Of a stretch of DNA of 64,000 nucleotides, positions 32,865 through 43,267 are shown piece after piece. The position numbers and the translations under genes were made by a program. Positions within the stretch are counted from its first letter, which is position 1; each line of letters begins with the position of its first letter. The notes beneath the pieces are model-generated. The model ran no database searches, had not been told where the DNA came from, and saw only the letters and a list, made by a program, of their open reading frames with translations. The stretch is from Algicoccus sp048820935. Lineage in GTDB: Bacteria; Pseudomonadota; Gammaproteobacteria; Burkholderiales; Burkholderiaceae_B. Location: positions 271,811-335,810 of the forward strand of contig NZ_JBMERD010000001.1 of NCBI RefSeq assembly GCF_048820935.1. The letters are read 5' to 3'.

Positions 32865-33520
32865 TGTCGACGTTGATACTTTTTCCGATTGACACCGACC
32901 GGTACCCACTACAGAACTAAACCTTAGACACCGGCAAGAACCCTTGGCAAACACCGGCGCTGTTTATGGCCATGAATGTGAGTGAAGTGTTGCCGATTTC
33001 CAAGTATTTCCCCGCAGTACCAGGTGAGTATTGACCAGTGCTCACCGAGTTTCACGCGAGTGCTTGGTGAAAGTTGAGTGCGGTGAAGTGGATCAATCCC
33101 ACCGCTGGCTTATCTGCGGTAGCCATTTTTGACCACACAAACCAGCTCACATGTCCGACTTACGCCCCCCACCCTCGGCATGTATCTGTGTCCCTCAATG
33201 ACCTTCATCGACCTCGGCAGATATGCGCATCAACACCCCGCAAAGCCAATGCCCTATTCGTTTTGACGTGTTTGGGCAGTCACTCGATTTCATTCAACGC
33301 AGAAAGTGTTTATCTGTCGCATTGGTAACCGGTCTTGGGTATAAATTTCATCTTTTTACAAAACCGTCTTTTACTTTAAAATCAATAGGTTATGCCGGTG
33401 CCAATGAGCGCAATTTTGGTTATCTCGCGAAAGAAAGAGAGGCGAAAGAGGTTCAAACTCTCGACACCGGCATAAATAATAAATTTGTCGACACCGGCGC
33501 AAACCTGTAAAGGCCGCATA
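32865..33520. repeat. Diverged repeat units with GACACCGGC-type motifs near the tRNA
   Basis: Diverged 237-bp units near 32866 and 33087 (GTGAGTGAAGTG, TTTCACGCGAG, GGTGAAAGTTGAG). In addition at least six copies of GACACCGGC or its complement or near copies lie at about 32872, 32927, 32948, 33394, 33462 and 33490, in both orientations, possibly insertion-sequence ends. Confidence 0.55.
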
Positions 33521-33574
33521 CACTGGGTCTTACGGGGGTAGTGAAAATGGAAAGGGCACAGCATTTTTTAGGGC

Positions 33575-33650
33575 TGGTGGAGCCGGGGAGGATCGAACTC
33601 CCGGCCTCGTCGTTGCGAACGACGCGCTCTCCCAACTGAGCTACGACCCC
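33575..33650 (-). tRNA. tRNA-Ala (anticodon CGC)
   Basis: A 76-nt cloverleaf with encoded CCA: acceptor GGGGTCG/CGGCTCC with a G3-U70 wobble, the alanine identity element; D stem GCTC/GAGC; anticodon stem CGTCG/CGACG with loop TTCGCAA; T arm GGGAG-TTCGATC-CTCCC. The 3' end faces the repeat-rich island. Confidence 0.95.
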
Positions 33651-33791
33651 ACAGTGAAGAACGCAATTCTAGACGAATTAATATGAAATTGCAGCAAAAT
33701 TTTTTTCAGTTATTAGCTGAACCTGTAATTGGATTCAGATCAGCATCTGGAATGTAACATTCTTGGTGTTCATGATCATTGATACTTGGTA

Positions 33792-34226
33792 TCAAGCACG
33801 CTCTGTCGCCAGCTCCATACCAACTGGGAAGATATAGTCATACGCCCAGTTAAAGCAGAACGCAAAAATCAGATAGAAAGCAACAATGTACAAATCCATG
33901 ATGAACGTATCCCACAGACTCATATTCAGGTACCAGGCGATTGGCGGCAAAAGCCACACCATCAAACCTGCTTCAAACAAAATGGCATGTGCGACTCGCA
34001 TACGGACGGTTTTGACCGTACTGCCTAATTTGTAGAGCATCACCTTGTCGAACCCAAGGTTGTAAACAAAGTTCCACAAAGTCGCAATCATCGCGGACAT
34101 GACGCCTACGACACCCATGTCACTCGGTGTCTGACCGAGTGCAAAAGCAAACAGCGGAATAAAAATAGCGAGACCTACGATCTCAAACAGCAAAGCGTGC
34201 CGGACACGATCCCAAGCACTGCGCAT
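33792..34226 (-). CDS. PACE-family multidrug/biocide efflux protein
   Basis: 144 residues with four membrane helices arranged as two BTP-domain repeats: ALLFEIVGLAIFIPLFAFAL and WNFVYNLGFDKVM in the first, HAILFEAGLMVWLLPPIAWY and FNWAYDYIFP in the second. This duplicated pattern is that of PACE transporters (AceI-like), which export chlorhexidine or short diamines by proton exchange. The early Glu in LFEIVG is the conserved acidic residue of the family. It is the first intact gene beyond the tRNA, so it likely belongs to the host chromosome rather than the island. Confidence 0.9.
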   Translation of the reverse strand: MRSAWDRVRHALLFEIVGLAIFIPLFAFALGQTPSDMGVVGVMSAMIATLWNFVYNLGFDKVMLYKLGSTVKTVRMRVAHAILFEAGLMVWLLPPIAWYLNMSLWDTFIMDLYIVAFYLIFAFCFNWAYDYIFPVGMELATERA

Positions 34227-34668
34227 AAAAACAACTCCATCTATCTAATTGAACGCTGATTGGATGGTGACTCACAACAAAACTTCTCACTGTGCATCAC
34301 GGATACACCTCAAGCCACCACCCTAACCTATTCGTCTGAAACTGTTGAGCTAATTTCAGGCGAGCTTAAAAACCTCAGGTTTTCTGCGATTAAGGTAACA
34401 ATCATATCGCACACAGGCATATTTCGACTAATACCAAAGTCAAACGTATTGCTGCCAGCCAACATTCAGGTATGCGGCTCAGCGCTGAACTCAGGCATTC
34501 AGCTCAGATGCGCCGCTCAGATATTCAGCGCCAATGTTCAACCCAGATGTCCACACATCTCTGTGCACATTCGATGCAGATCTGTATTAGTTCAACTTTG
34601 CATGTGTGCCACTTTTACTTGACCCATGCTGACATGGTTGTATGGCATTAGTTGTGCAACGCTGACCG
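34227..34668. other. Intergenic region with loose CAG/CTC-rich repeats
   Basis: No supported gene. Between about 34465 and 34560 runs of variants of ATTCAGCTCAGATGCG give a low-complexity repeat. A 120-codon frame at 34260-34622 shows no domain and odd composition, so it is not called. Confidence 0.4.
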
Positions 34669-34728
34669 TACGACATTGAGTGATACGGCATTGGGTGGTA
34701 CGGTATTTAGTTGCACGACATTTGGCTG
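34669..34728. repeat. Four tandem 15-bp units
   Basis: TACGACATTGAGTGA, TACGGCATTGGGTGG, TACGGTATTTAGTTG and CACGACATTTGGCTG follow one another directly, just beyond the 3' end of the adjoining membrane-protein gene. Confidence 0.8.
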
Positions 34729-34732
34729 AGTC

Positions 34733-35299
34733 TCAAGCCAGAGGCTGTTCAAAATCTTGCAGCAAATGCTGAATCTTGTCATCAATCTCATCTGCCTGCT
34801 TGCGATATCGTTGTTGCTTTTCTCGTGTGTTTTTGATGATAATCCACAGATCATCACACTCTTTCATTCGGTTCTTCTCTTTCAATAGATTCGCATTTTC
34901 GACCATTTTGGGAATGGCGTTTTCCATATAAGCGATCTCAGAAGCCAGATAGTTCAAACGTGCCGTAAAGGCTGTGAGCTGATTAGAAGCGTTTTGTTGG
35001 GCAATTTGTAGGGTGAGTGCTTTGGCCTGCAAGGTCTGCGCATCTGTGGAGGTTTTGAGCTCACTGCCTTGAAAGAAAATAGCCACCAATCCTAGGACGA
35101 TTGCAATCGAGCTAAACAACCCATCAAGCGTGCCCATGGCTTCACCGAGCAGTGCAAAGCTGGCTGGTTGTTCAAGCTTTGACATAAAAGCAGGCAACAC
35201 ATCCTGTGAAACCGCCCCTGAAAACACAGCAATGGCTGCAAGCCACAGCGCCACAAACGCAATCAAGACGACAATCACATAGGTTTTGATGGACTTCAT
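34733..35299 (-). CDS. Uncharacterised membrane protein with coiled coil
   Basis: 188 residues. There are two hydrophobic helices: residues 7-28 (YVIVVLIAFVALWLAAIAVF) and about 60-78 (LFSSIAIVLGLVAIFFQG). A long helical cytoplasmic or periplasmic tail follows (about 85-180), rich in Gln, Lys and Glu, with coiled-coil spacing (LNYLASEIAYMENAIPKMVE, IIKNTREKQQRYRKQADEID). I do not recognise the family. It is isolated, with non-coding sequence on both sides. The clean start (preceded by GAGGAAT-like bases) and even codon use support a real gene. Confidence 0.65.
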   Translation of the reverse strand: MKSIKTYVIVVLIAFVALWLAAIAVFSGAVSQDVLPAFMSKLEQPASFALLGEAMGTLDGLFSSIAIVLGLVAIFFQGSELKTSTDAQTLQAKALTLQIAQQNASNQLTAFTARLNYLASEIAYMENAIPKMVENANLLKEKNRMKECDDLWIIIKNTREKQQRYRKQADEIDDKIQHLLQDFEQPLA

Positions 35300-35867
35300 T
35301 GTGTAATTCCTCTTTCTTTTCTTCAGATATTTTTAATTTGATTCTTAGCGTCAACCGCTAACTCGCAGACCAATAACGTTCAAGCTAAGACATCCAGAGC
35401 GAACCAGCGCCCTTCTCCTTTTGTGAGATCAGATTCAGTGATCTGTGAATATTGCTGGGCTACAAAATCAGGCCAAGACTATAGGCCGAAGTCTGTCGAA
35501 AAACCTGTGCTTCCATCAATCCCATACGTTCTCTTGGGTTAGGTCGTAATGCATTGGATTGGGTTGGCGGGCTGGGTTGATTTGAATTAAACCGGACATT
35601 TCTATTTAGTCTTAACGGCTTGCGCTATCTGGACGTTTAGAAATACTCAGACGATCCCAGCAATTCTTAGGGAAATGATTGACATTAATCGCTGGCCTCA
35701 CTACCTTAGAGATTCGGGACACAAGGCACGATCGCCTTTTATCAGTTCAATCGAACAGGTCAATTTGGGTCATTCAATTAAGTTGCTCACTTGGCTTGAT
35801 CTCAGTTGATTTGATCTTGGTTGACATGATGAATGAAGCGATCAACAAAATGCATCCGTCCTGCATT
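35300..35867. other. Intergenic region upstream of aldehyde dehydrogenase
   Basis: About 570 bp without a supported gene. It includes repeated TTGAT/GATCT-type words near 35790-35840 but no recognised promoter. Confidence 0.4.
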
Positions 35868-35901
35868 CATTAAAACGCACTTACAGCACGTCGTTTTAAT
35901 G
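35868..35901. promoter_or_regulatory. Inverted repeat upstream of aldehyde dehydrogenase
   Basis: Ten-base arms CATTAAAACG and CGTTTTAATG separated by 14 bp, 49 bp before the start codon. It could be an operator or an mRNA leader hairpin. Confidence 0.5.
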
Positions 35902-35950
35902 CGGATTCACACCCGAATCCGATTCAATCCACCCAATCAAGGAGACACCT

Positions 35951-37477
<1,527 letters not shown>

Positions 37478-37542
37478 GTAATTTTTAAGTCAATAACCGA
37501 AACCAACTGACGAATCACGTCGTTTGGTTCATTTAGCAAAAT

Positions 37543-37584
37543 GAAGCCACCCTAACCTGCACAGCGCGAGTTACGGTGGCTTTT
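37543..37584 (+). terminator. Rho-independent terminator after aldehyde dehydrogenase
   Basis: Near-perfect stem AAGCCACC-C-TAAC against GTTA-C-GGTGGCTT, followed by TTTT; 66 bp after the stop codon. Confidence 0.85.
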
Positions 37585-37745
37585 GATCTTCATGGCGCTG
37601 TTGCAACTGAAAACGTCAACGATATTCCCAAACAATTAAAAACAATGACAATTAATTCTAAATATTCAGAAAGTATTTATAAATAGTAATGAGAATCAGT
37701 TACAATTAGGAATTGTTCAAATAGTTACCAATCTAGGAGTATTCA

Positions 37746-38075
37746 TTGAAGGGACACAAATATCGCATCACGGTTGATTATGTTGAAGACGTTCGCGGCA
37801 ATCCCATTGAGGATCAAACGCTGACTTTCATGGCTGCAAACCATGACGAAATACTAAAAATTGTTGAACGTATTCGTCAAAGTGAACAATTTGATGCTGA
37901 GGAAGCTGTCTCCTTCGCCATTGGGCTCAAGCTCTTTAGTGAAGTGATGATCAAAAACCGTGATCACGTTTTGTTTACAGAATTTAGACCACATTTCATG
38001 GATTTCATGAAACATCTGAAGGCCACTGTCAGTGCGAGTCAGACCGCTGAAAGCGCACAGTCAGCAACGGTTTGA
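37746..38075 (+). CDS. DUF3861-domain protein
   Basis: 109 residues starting at TTG (37746), eight bases after the ribosome-binding site TAGGAG. It begins MKGHKYRITVDYVEDVRGN, followed by LTFMAANHDEILKIVERI, FAIGLKLFSEVMIKNRD and FTEFRPHFMDFMKHLK, the conserved DUF3861 blocks. The function is unknown. It is monocistronic in an AT-rich surrounding; the TTG start suggests low expression. A short acidic-neutral tail (VSASQTAESAQSATV) is dispensable-looking. Confidence 0.8.
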   Translation: MKGHKYRITVDYVEDVRGNPIEDQTLTFMAANHDEILKIVERIRQSEQFDAEEAVSFAIGLKLFSEVMIKNRDHVLFTEFRPHFMDFMKHLKATVSASQTAESAQSATV

Positions 38076-38347
38076 TATCGTCAGTTCGGAATAACCTCGA
38101 ACTCATTGCCCCACTGCTACACGACTAGAATTTGGGGATTTTTTATGCCTGTCTTTTACAAAGTTGTGAATAGCCATTTAAATTGACCCACCTGTGGCCA
38201 ATAGTTTTGACCCACCTTCTGAGACTCGCATATGTAATTCGGCAACCCAAAATGGTCTCATCTGCTGGTTTTCAACAGGTCGATGCTCAGTGATTCCCTA
38301 TATAGAATCGATTGAAGCCCTTTACCAATGACATCGTGAGAAAAACT
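38076..38347. other. Intergenic region with TTGACCCACC direct repeat
   Basis: TTGACCCACCT occurs twice, at about 38182 and 38207, separated by GTGGCCAATAGTT. Such spaced copies look like the end of a lost insertion sequence. No gene was recognised. Confidence 0.4.
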
Positions 38348-38957
38348 ATGAATAAGCCTTTGATCGCATTAATTTTGAGTGTTGGGTTGCTGATGACGGG
38401 TCAGGCGGATGCGCAACCAACCTCCAAACGAGCAATCGCAGCCTTTTAACATTACGAAAAAAAGGCACAACAAGGCACGCCACAGGCGCAATTTGAGTTT
38501 GGTCTGGTGTTTTCTAACGGCAAAATCGTCCCAAAAGATAATGCCAAAGCGGCGCAGTGGTTTACAAAGGCTGCCCAACAAGGGCATGAGAAAGCGCAAT
38601 TACATCTAGCCATCCTTTATGGGAACTTCGAATAACCCCTGGTTTTCAAGAAACAGCTTTCGTAACCAATTGATTTCATGAGACCCAATTTTCATAAAAT
38701 GAGGTTTTTCGAGGTGCCCTTATGAGAACGGCTATGGTGTGGCCCAAGACCATGCCCAAGCGGCCTATTGGTATGAAAAAGCCGCTCAGCAAGGCAATGC
38801 GCCCGCCCAAACGTTTCTGGGAATCATGTACGAACAGGGTCGTGGTGGCTTAAAACAAAATTTCGCTTCAGCCAAAAAACTTTATCGCGCGGCCTGTGAC
38901 CAAGGTCAACAAAATGGCTGTAATTTTCTCCAAAAATTAGAAGCGCGAGGACACTAG
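38348..38957 (+). pseudogene. Broken Sel1-repeat protein
   Basis: The gene starts with a signal peptide (MNKPLIALILSVGLLMTG, cut near ADA). An in-frame TAA at 38447 follows residue 33. The same frame continues with a Sel1 repeat (AQFEFGLVFSNGKIVPKDNA, AAQWFTKAAQQGHEKAQLHL) to a second stop near 38633. About 85 bp of unrelated sequence follow, and Sel1 repeats resume in another frame (YENGYGVAQDHAQAAYWYEK ... FLGIMYEQGRGG). Sel1 proteins are periplasmic or secreted scaffolds. One stop plus an insertion with frame change show the gene is dead. Confidence 0.8.
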
Positions 38958-39704
38958 ATGGCAGATGAGTCGGTTTAAGTGAACTACTCGCAGCTAAAGC
39001 AACGAGCTTCCAAAACAACAACAACAACTAGGCTGCTATTTTTTCTTTTTTTGACGCTTCTTTGGATGCGGCTAACATTGCTTTGCGCTTTGTTAGTCTG
39101 ACGCTTTCCTCCACGCCCAGTATCAGAGAACGGAATTAGAACCCCCCTTCTCTGACAACACCGTTCCAGTGTACTTAAATAACCTGATTACTCTTTTCTT
39201 AATTACCATCGATGCGTTGTTATCTGCACTGTTAGCGTATTCAGAGTTATCTGGGTGAGTGTAGCCGCACTGAACGCACTCCTAACTGGTTTAGTTGAGA
39301 GCAATCTTAATTTACTAAGCATAATTTTATCAGAATAAAACCCATCAGTTGAAAACCAACTCGCTTGCTTGACTCGCACATGAATGAACGAGATTGCGCA
39401 AGCAGTTTGCTCAACGGTGTAGACGATTGCACCGTTTCCACAGAGAACCCCATGGGTGTCGATCGATGTTGATGGGTGATTTATTTTACAGCGCACCAAT
39501 AATCAATCTTCTATCACAATCCTTGTAACTCAATTTTAGTTCGAAATAACAAGGGTTTATCCCATCATTTTAAAGTCACTTTTTATGTCAAAATCACCAT
39601 ATCAGCAGTTGTTCGTTTTGTGACGCAGCCTGACGTCGGACTGCTGCAAACAACAGCCGGACTTCATCAGTTGCACAGGCAACCGGCTTGATTGGAGAAA
39701 CTCA
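38958..39704. other. Long intergenic region before the AtoE-type gene
   Basis: 747 bp without a gene I can support. A 98-codon frame on the complement (39203-39499) has no family features. The last 40 bp carry the ribosome-binding site GGAGAAAC of the transporter gene. Confidence 0.4.
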
Positions 39705-41018
39705 ATGTTTAAGGTTTTGACACGTGCGTCCGTTCGGTTGGTAGAGCGTTACCTACCTGATCCGTACATATTTGTGCTGTTACTAACCCTGGTTGCTGCG
39801 ATTGCAGCGATGGCGTTTGAAGGTCGATCCCCGATGGAAGTTGTTGTCATGTGGGGTGATGGTTTTTGGAGTTTGCTGACATTTGCCATGCAGATGCTGC
39901 TGGTGTTGATCACTGGGCACATGCTGGCCAACACGCCTCTCGTCAAAGGTTGGCTCAATGCCTTAGCTCGCCAAGCTAAAACGGCTGGCTCAGCTATTTT
40001 ACTGGTGACATTTGTGTCATTGATTGCGAGCTGGCTGAACTGGGGTTTTGGTTTGGTTGTCGGTGCACTCTTTGCCAAGGCGTTGGCACGTGAGGTTCGT
40101 GTTGACTACCGACTACTGGTTGCTAGTGCGTATTCCGGGTTTTTGGTCTGGCACGGCGGTCTGGCTGGTTCCGTACCGCTCACGATTGCCACCGAAGGTC
40201 ACTTCCAAGCTGAACAAATGGGGGTCATTTCAACATCAGACACGATTTTCTCGATGTTTAATCTGCTGATTGTGTTGGCACTCTTCATCGCGGTTCCGCT
40301 CGTCAACCGTCTCATGCTGCCTTCTGAAGAAGAAAGTGTTTACGTCGATCCTAAATTGCTCGAAGAAGACGATGACAAAATCAGTGCTAGTGTCACACGT
40401 CCAGCCGATCGACTTGAAACCAGCCGTGTCATTTCCTGGCTCATTGGTGCAGCTGGCCTGGCCTTTATGTGGGACTACTACGTTGTACGTGGCGCGAGTC
40501 TCAACCTCAACATCATTAACTTCACCTTCTTGATTCTGGCCATTATTCTTCATGGCACACCAAGACGCTTACTGCGTAGCCTCGATGAAGCCATCAAAGG
40601 TGGTGCTGGGATTGTGATCCAGTTCCCTTTCTACGCCGGCATCATGGCTATCATGATCAAATCTGGATTAGCTGCAAGCCTTTCAGAATGGTTTATCTCT
40701 TTTGCAACAGCACAAAGTCTGCCCTTCTGGACCTTCCTGAGTGCTGGCTTAGTAAACGTCTTTGTGCCTTCGGGTGGTGGACAGTGGGCTGTGCAAAGTC
40801 CTATCGTGATTGCTGCAGTTCAAGGACTGGATGCTGACATGGCACGGGCTGCGATGGCTGTGGCTTGGGGTGATGCTTGGACCAACATGCTGCAACCTTT
40901 CTGGGCTTTGCCGATGCTGGCTATTGCTGGTTTGAAAGCAAAAGACATTATGGGTTATTGCCTAATCCAACTCTTTGTGTCTGGGATCCTAATTTCGATT
41001 GGGCTCACATGGTTCTAG
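39705..41018 (+). CDS. atoE: AtoE-type short-chain fatty acid transporter
   Basis: 437 residues with at least ten membrane helices. It has the pattern of the short-chain fatty acid transporter family (TIGR00366). Markers are LVERYLPDPYIFVLLLTLVA at the start, SWLNWGFGLVVGALFAKALA, YSGFLVWHGGLAGSVPL, and FVPSGGGQWAVQSPIVIAA near residue 360. AtoE imports acetoacetate and other short-chain acids. The neighbouring broken acyl-CoA dehydrogenase and the CaiB/hydratase pair downstream suggest use of its substrate through CoA chemistry. It is preceded by GGAGAAA and followed by a strong terminator. Confidence 0.9.
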   Translation: MFKVLTRASVRLVERYLPDPYIFVLLLTLVAAIAAMAFEGRSPMEVVVMWGDGFWSLLTFAMQMLLVLITGHMLANTPLVKGWLNALARQAKTAGSAILLVTFVSLIASWLNWGFGLVVGALFAKALAREVRVDYRLLVASAYSGFLVWHGGLAGSVPLTIATEGHFQAEQMGVISTSDTIFSMFNLLIVLALFIAVPLVNRLMLPSEEESVYVDPKLLEEDDDKISASVTRPADRLETSRVISWLIGAAGLAFMWDYYVVRGASLNLNIINFTFLILAIILHGTPRRLLRSLDEAIKGGAGIVIQFPFYAGIMAIMIKSGLAASLSEWFISFATAQSLPFWTFLSAGLVNVFVPSGGGQWAVQSPIVIAAVQGLDADMARAAMAVAWGDAWTNMLQPFWALPMLAIAGLKAKDIMGYCLIQLFVSGILISIGLTWF

Positions 41019-41108
41019 AACCTTTGCACATACACGGTTCAGCAACCTAGACGAGGACAACCATCCTGAACAATTGTTCTGAGCCGCCACACCAAAGCTC
41101 TATCCCAG

Positions 41109-41144
41109 CCGGGTAATCTGAATTAAAGGGTTGCCCGGTTTTTT
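41109..41144 (+). terminator. Rho-independent terminator after atoE
   Basis: CCGGGTAA pairs with TTGCCCGG across a 14-base loop, followed by six T residues. It overlaps the 3' end of the convergent acyl-CoA dehydrogenase remnant. Confidence 0.75.
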
Positions 41145-41797
41145 ACGGCAAATGCGATTCGTACATCGACCTGAGGTGGACCCCTTGAGTCGGAAATGTG
41201 TTTCTTCACTGATCGCTTCACGACTGGCAGGTACCCAGAATATTTTTTCGCCTGATGACAAACCAGAAGCCATCCATCCGCTTGTGCTGGATAGACCCAG
41301 TGACGTGTTCCATTAATGGTGACTCTTTCACCTTCTTGTTTGATCATCAAATCATCATGATCGATTTGGCTGGTCGCACTCAAGGATGTTTGCCAAGCAA
41401 CACCAATCACTTTTTCACCAGATGCGATCATTCTGAGTAAATCATCGCGCAATGATGAAGCTTCTAGTGAATTCAACAACAAACTCGCTTGTACTGCGCC
41501 AGCCAAGTAAGGCTCAGGCATCGGATTTCGACCAATTTCCTGTGCAATCGCGCAAGCTGCTTCTAAGCCAAGAGATAACCCATCTAGATCTTCAGAAATG
41601 AGCGTAGATGTCCATCCAGCATCTGCGATTTCTTGCCACATGCTGCGATCAAAGTTGGGTAATTGATGACGAAATTGACGCATACGTGTCACAGGCGAGC
41701 GACTATGCAACAGGCTGCGCGCGCTATCTGAAAAAGCAATGAGCAATTCATCGTTCAAATCTGATTGTTGTTTCACGGGTTTCTCACAAAAATCCAA
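41123..41797 (-). pseudogene. Acyl-CoA dehydrogenase, truncated and frameshifted
   Basis: The product keeps the N-terminal half of an acyl-CoA dehydrogenase (FDRSMWQEIADAGWTSTLIS, GLEAACAIAQEIGRNPMPEP, and the INGTRHWVYPAQADGWLLV strand). A one-base loss in an A-run near 41250 then shifts the frame: one more A would continue IFWVPASREAISEE. Even after correction, the catalytic C-terminal domain (about 130 residues) is missing and the frame runs into the atoE terminator. It is a remnant of a pathway that probably matched the CaiB/hydratase genes upstream on the other strand. Confidence 0.8.
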
Positions 41798-42010
41798 CTG
41801 TACGGACTGAGTGTAGACCTTACAAAAAAATGCGGTGAAGCAATTTCAGCAAACCAGAATTACATTTTCAACAAGCCATGGCGACATAACAAAACCAACA
41901 TTTCTGCTTTGCAAACACTGATCAATCGAAGCTGATCTTTTGTTTTAGACTCGTACTCATTTGAAAAACAAAAAACTTTTAGCAGCACGGATAAAACAAG
42001 GAAAGCACAG

Positions 42011-43231
42011 ATGCAGGCACCGCTAGCACACATTCGAGTTTTAGATTTAAGCCGAGTACTTGCAGGTCCATGGGCTAGTCAAATACTTGCTGATCTTGGT
42101 GCAGAAGTTATCAAGGTGGAACGCCCTGGATATGGTGATGACACGCGTCTTTGGGGTCCTCCTTTTTTAAAATCTTCAACCGACGACACACAAAAAGACG
42201 GTGGCTACTTTATGGCCGCCAATCGCGGAAAAAAATCAATCACTGTTGACTTACAAACTGCCCAAGGACAACAGATTATCCGTCAGCTTGCCGCGGAATC
42301 AGATATTGTTCTGGAGAACTATAAAGTTGGCACACTTGAGCGACTTGGGCTTGGCTACAACGACCTGACTAAGGTCAATCCAAAACTTATTTATTGCTCT
42401 GTGACTGGATTTGGTCAAACTGGTCCAAGAGCGAAACAGCCCGCTTATGATTTTTTGATTCAAGCCATGGGTGGCTTAATGAGCGTCACTGGTGAAAGAG
42501 ACGACTCACCTGGCGGCGGCCCGCAAAAAGTGGGTGTCCCTATTATTGATTTAGTCACCGGAGTGTATGCGTCTGCTGCCATGCTCGCGGCGATCGTCAG
42601 TCGTTATGAAACTGGAGAAGGTCAATACATTGATCTGGCCATGCTTGATGTCCAAATCGGACTTCTGGCTAATCAGGCCATGAATTACCTTATTTCAGGA
42701 CAGAACCCAAAGCGTACTGGCACAGCACATCCAAACATTCAACCACAACGAATTTTCAAATGCGCCGATGCCGATATCGTCATTGTGGTTGGTAACGATG
42801 GTCAGTTTCGTGCATTTTGTGATGTGATCGGACACCCAGAACTCAAAACAGACGTACGTTTCATGACAAATGGTCAAAGGGTTATCAATCAAGACATACT
42901 CAATCCAATTCTGGATAGAGAGCTTGCTAAAAAACCCCGTAGCTATTGGCTGGAGCAATTGTTACTAGCAAACATACCGGCTGGCCCCATCAACACGATT
43001 TCTGAAGTTTTTGAAGAACCTCAAGTTCAGCATCGTGAAATGCTTGCGCACTATGAGCACCCTGCTTACGGTCTCGTTCCTCAGGTCCTAAGCCCATTTC
43101 GGTTTAATGGCTTACCATCCCAGAACAAGATGCCTCCGCCCATGCTTGGGGAGCATACTGAAAGCATTTTACAAAGTTTGAATTACTCTACAGATCAAAT
43201 TCAAACATTCAAAAAAAACAATGTCATCTGA
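42011..43231 (+). CDS. CaiB/BaiF family CoA-transferase
   Basis: 406 residues, normal for class III CoA-transferases. Characteristic blocks: RVLDLSRVLAGPWASQILAD at the N-terminus, GAEVIKVERPGYGDDTR with the hinge region, FMAANRGKKSITVDL, VLENYKVGTLERLGLGYNDL and the C-terminal PMLGEHTESIL. The aspartate expected to carry the CoA thioester lies in FLIQAMGGLMSVTG/IDLVTGVYA surroundings, as in the family. It activates a carboxylic acid with CoA from another thioester. Thirty-six bp separate it from the enoyl-CoA hydratase gene, forming a two-gene operon. A second such pair is at 61.0-63.0 kb. Confidence 0.92.
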   Translation: MQAPLAHIRVLDLSRVLAGPWASQILADLGAEVIKVERPGYGDDTRLWGPPFLKSSTDDTQKDGGYFMAANRGKKSITVDLQTAQGQQIIRQLAAESDIVLENYKVGTLERLGLGYNDLTKVNPKLIYCSVTGFGQTGPRAKQPAYDFLIQAMGGLMSVTGERDDSPGGGPQKVGVPIIDLVTGVYASAAMLAAIVSRYETGEGQYIDLAMLDVQIGLLANQAMNYLISGQNPKRTGTAHPNIQPQRIFKCADADIVIVVGNDGQFRAFCDVIGHPELKTDVRFMTNGQRVINQDILNPILDRELAKKPRSYWLEQLLLANIPAGPINTISEVFEEPQVQHREMLAHYEHPAYGLVPQVLSPFRFNGLPSQNKMPPPMLGEHTESILQSLNYSTDQIQTFKKNNVI

Positions 43232-43267
43232 CTAGATAACCATTCTATAAACGGAGATCAAAACATC

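Noticed and set aside
34260..34622. 120-codon open frame between the PACE gene and the coiled-coil membrane protein gene
   Set aside because: No domain, no ribosome-binding site and much of it lies in a low-complexity repeat field.
39203..39499. 98-codon open frame on the complement before atoE
   Set aside because: Composition is unlike neighbouring genes and no family features are visible.
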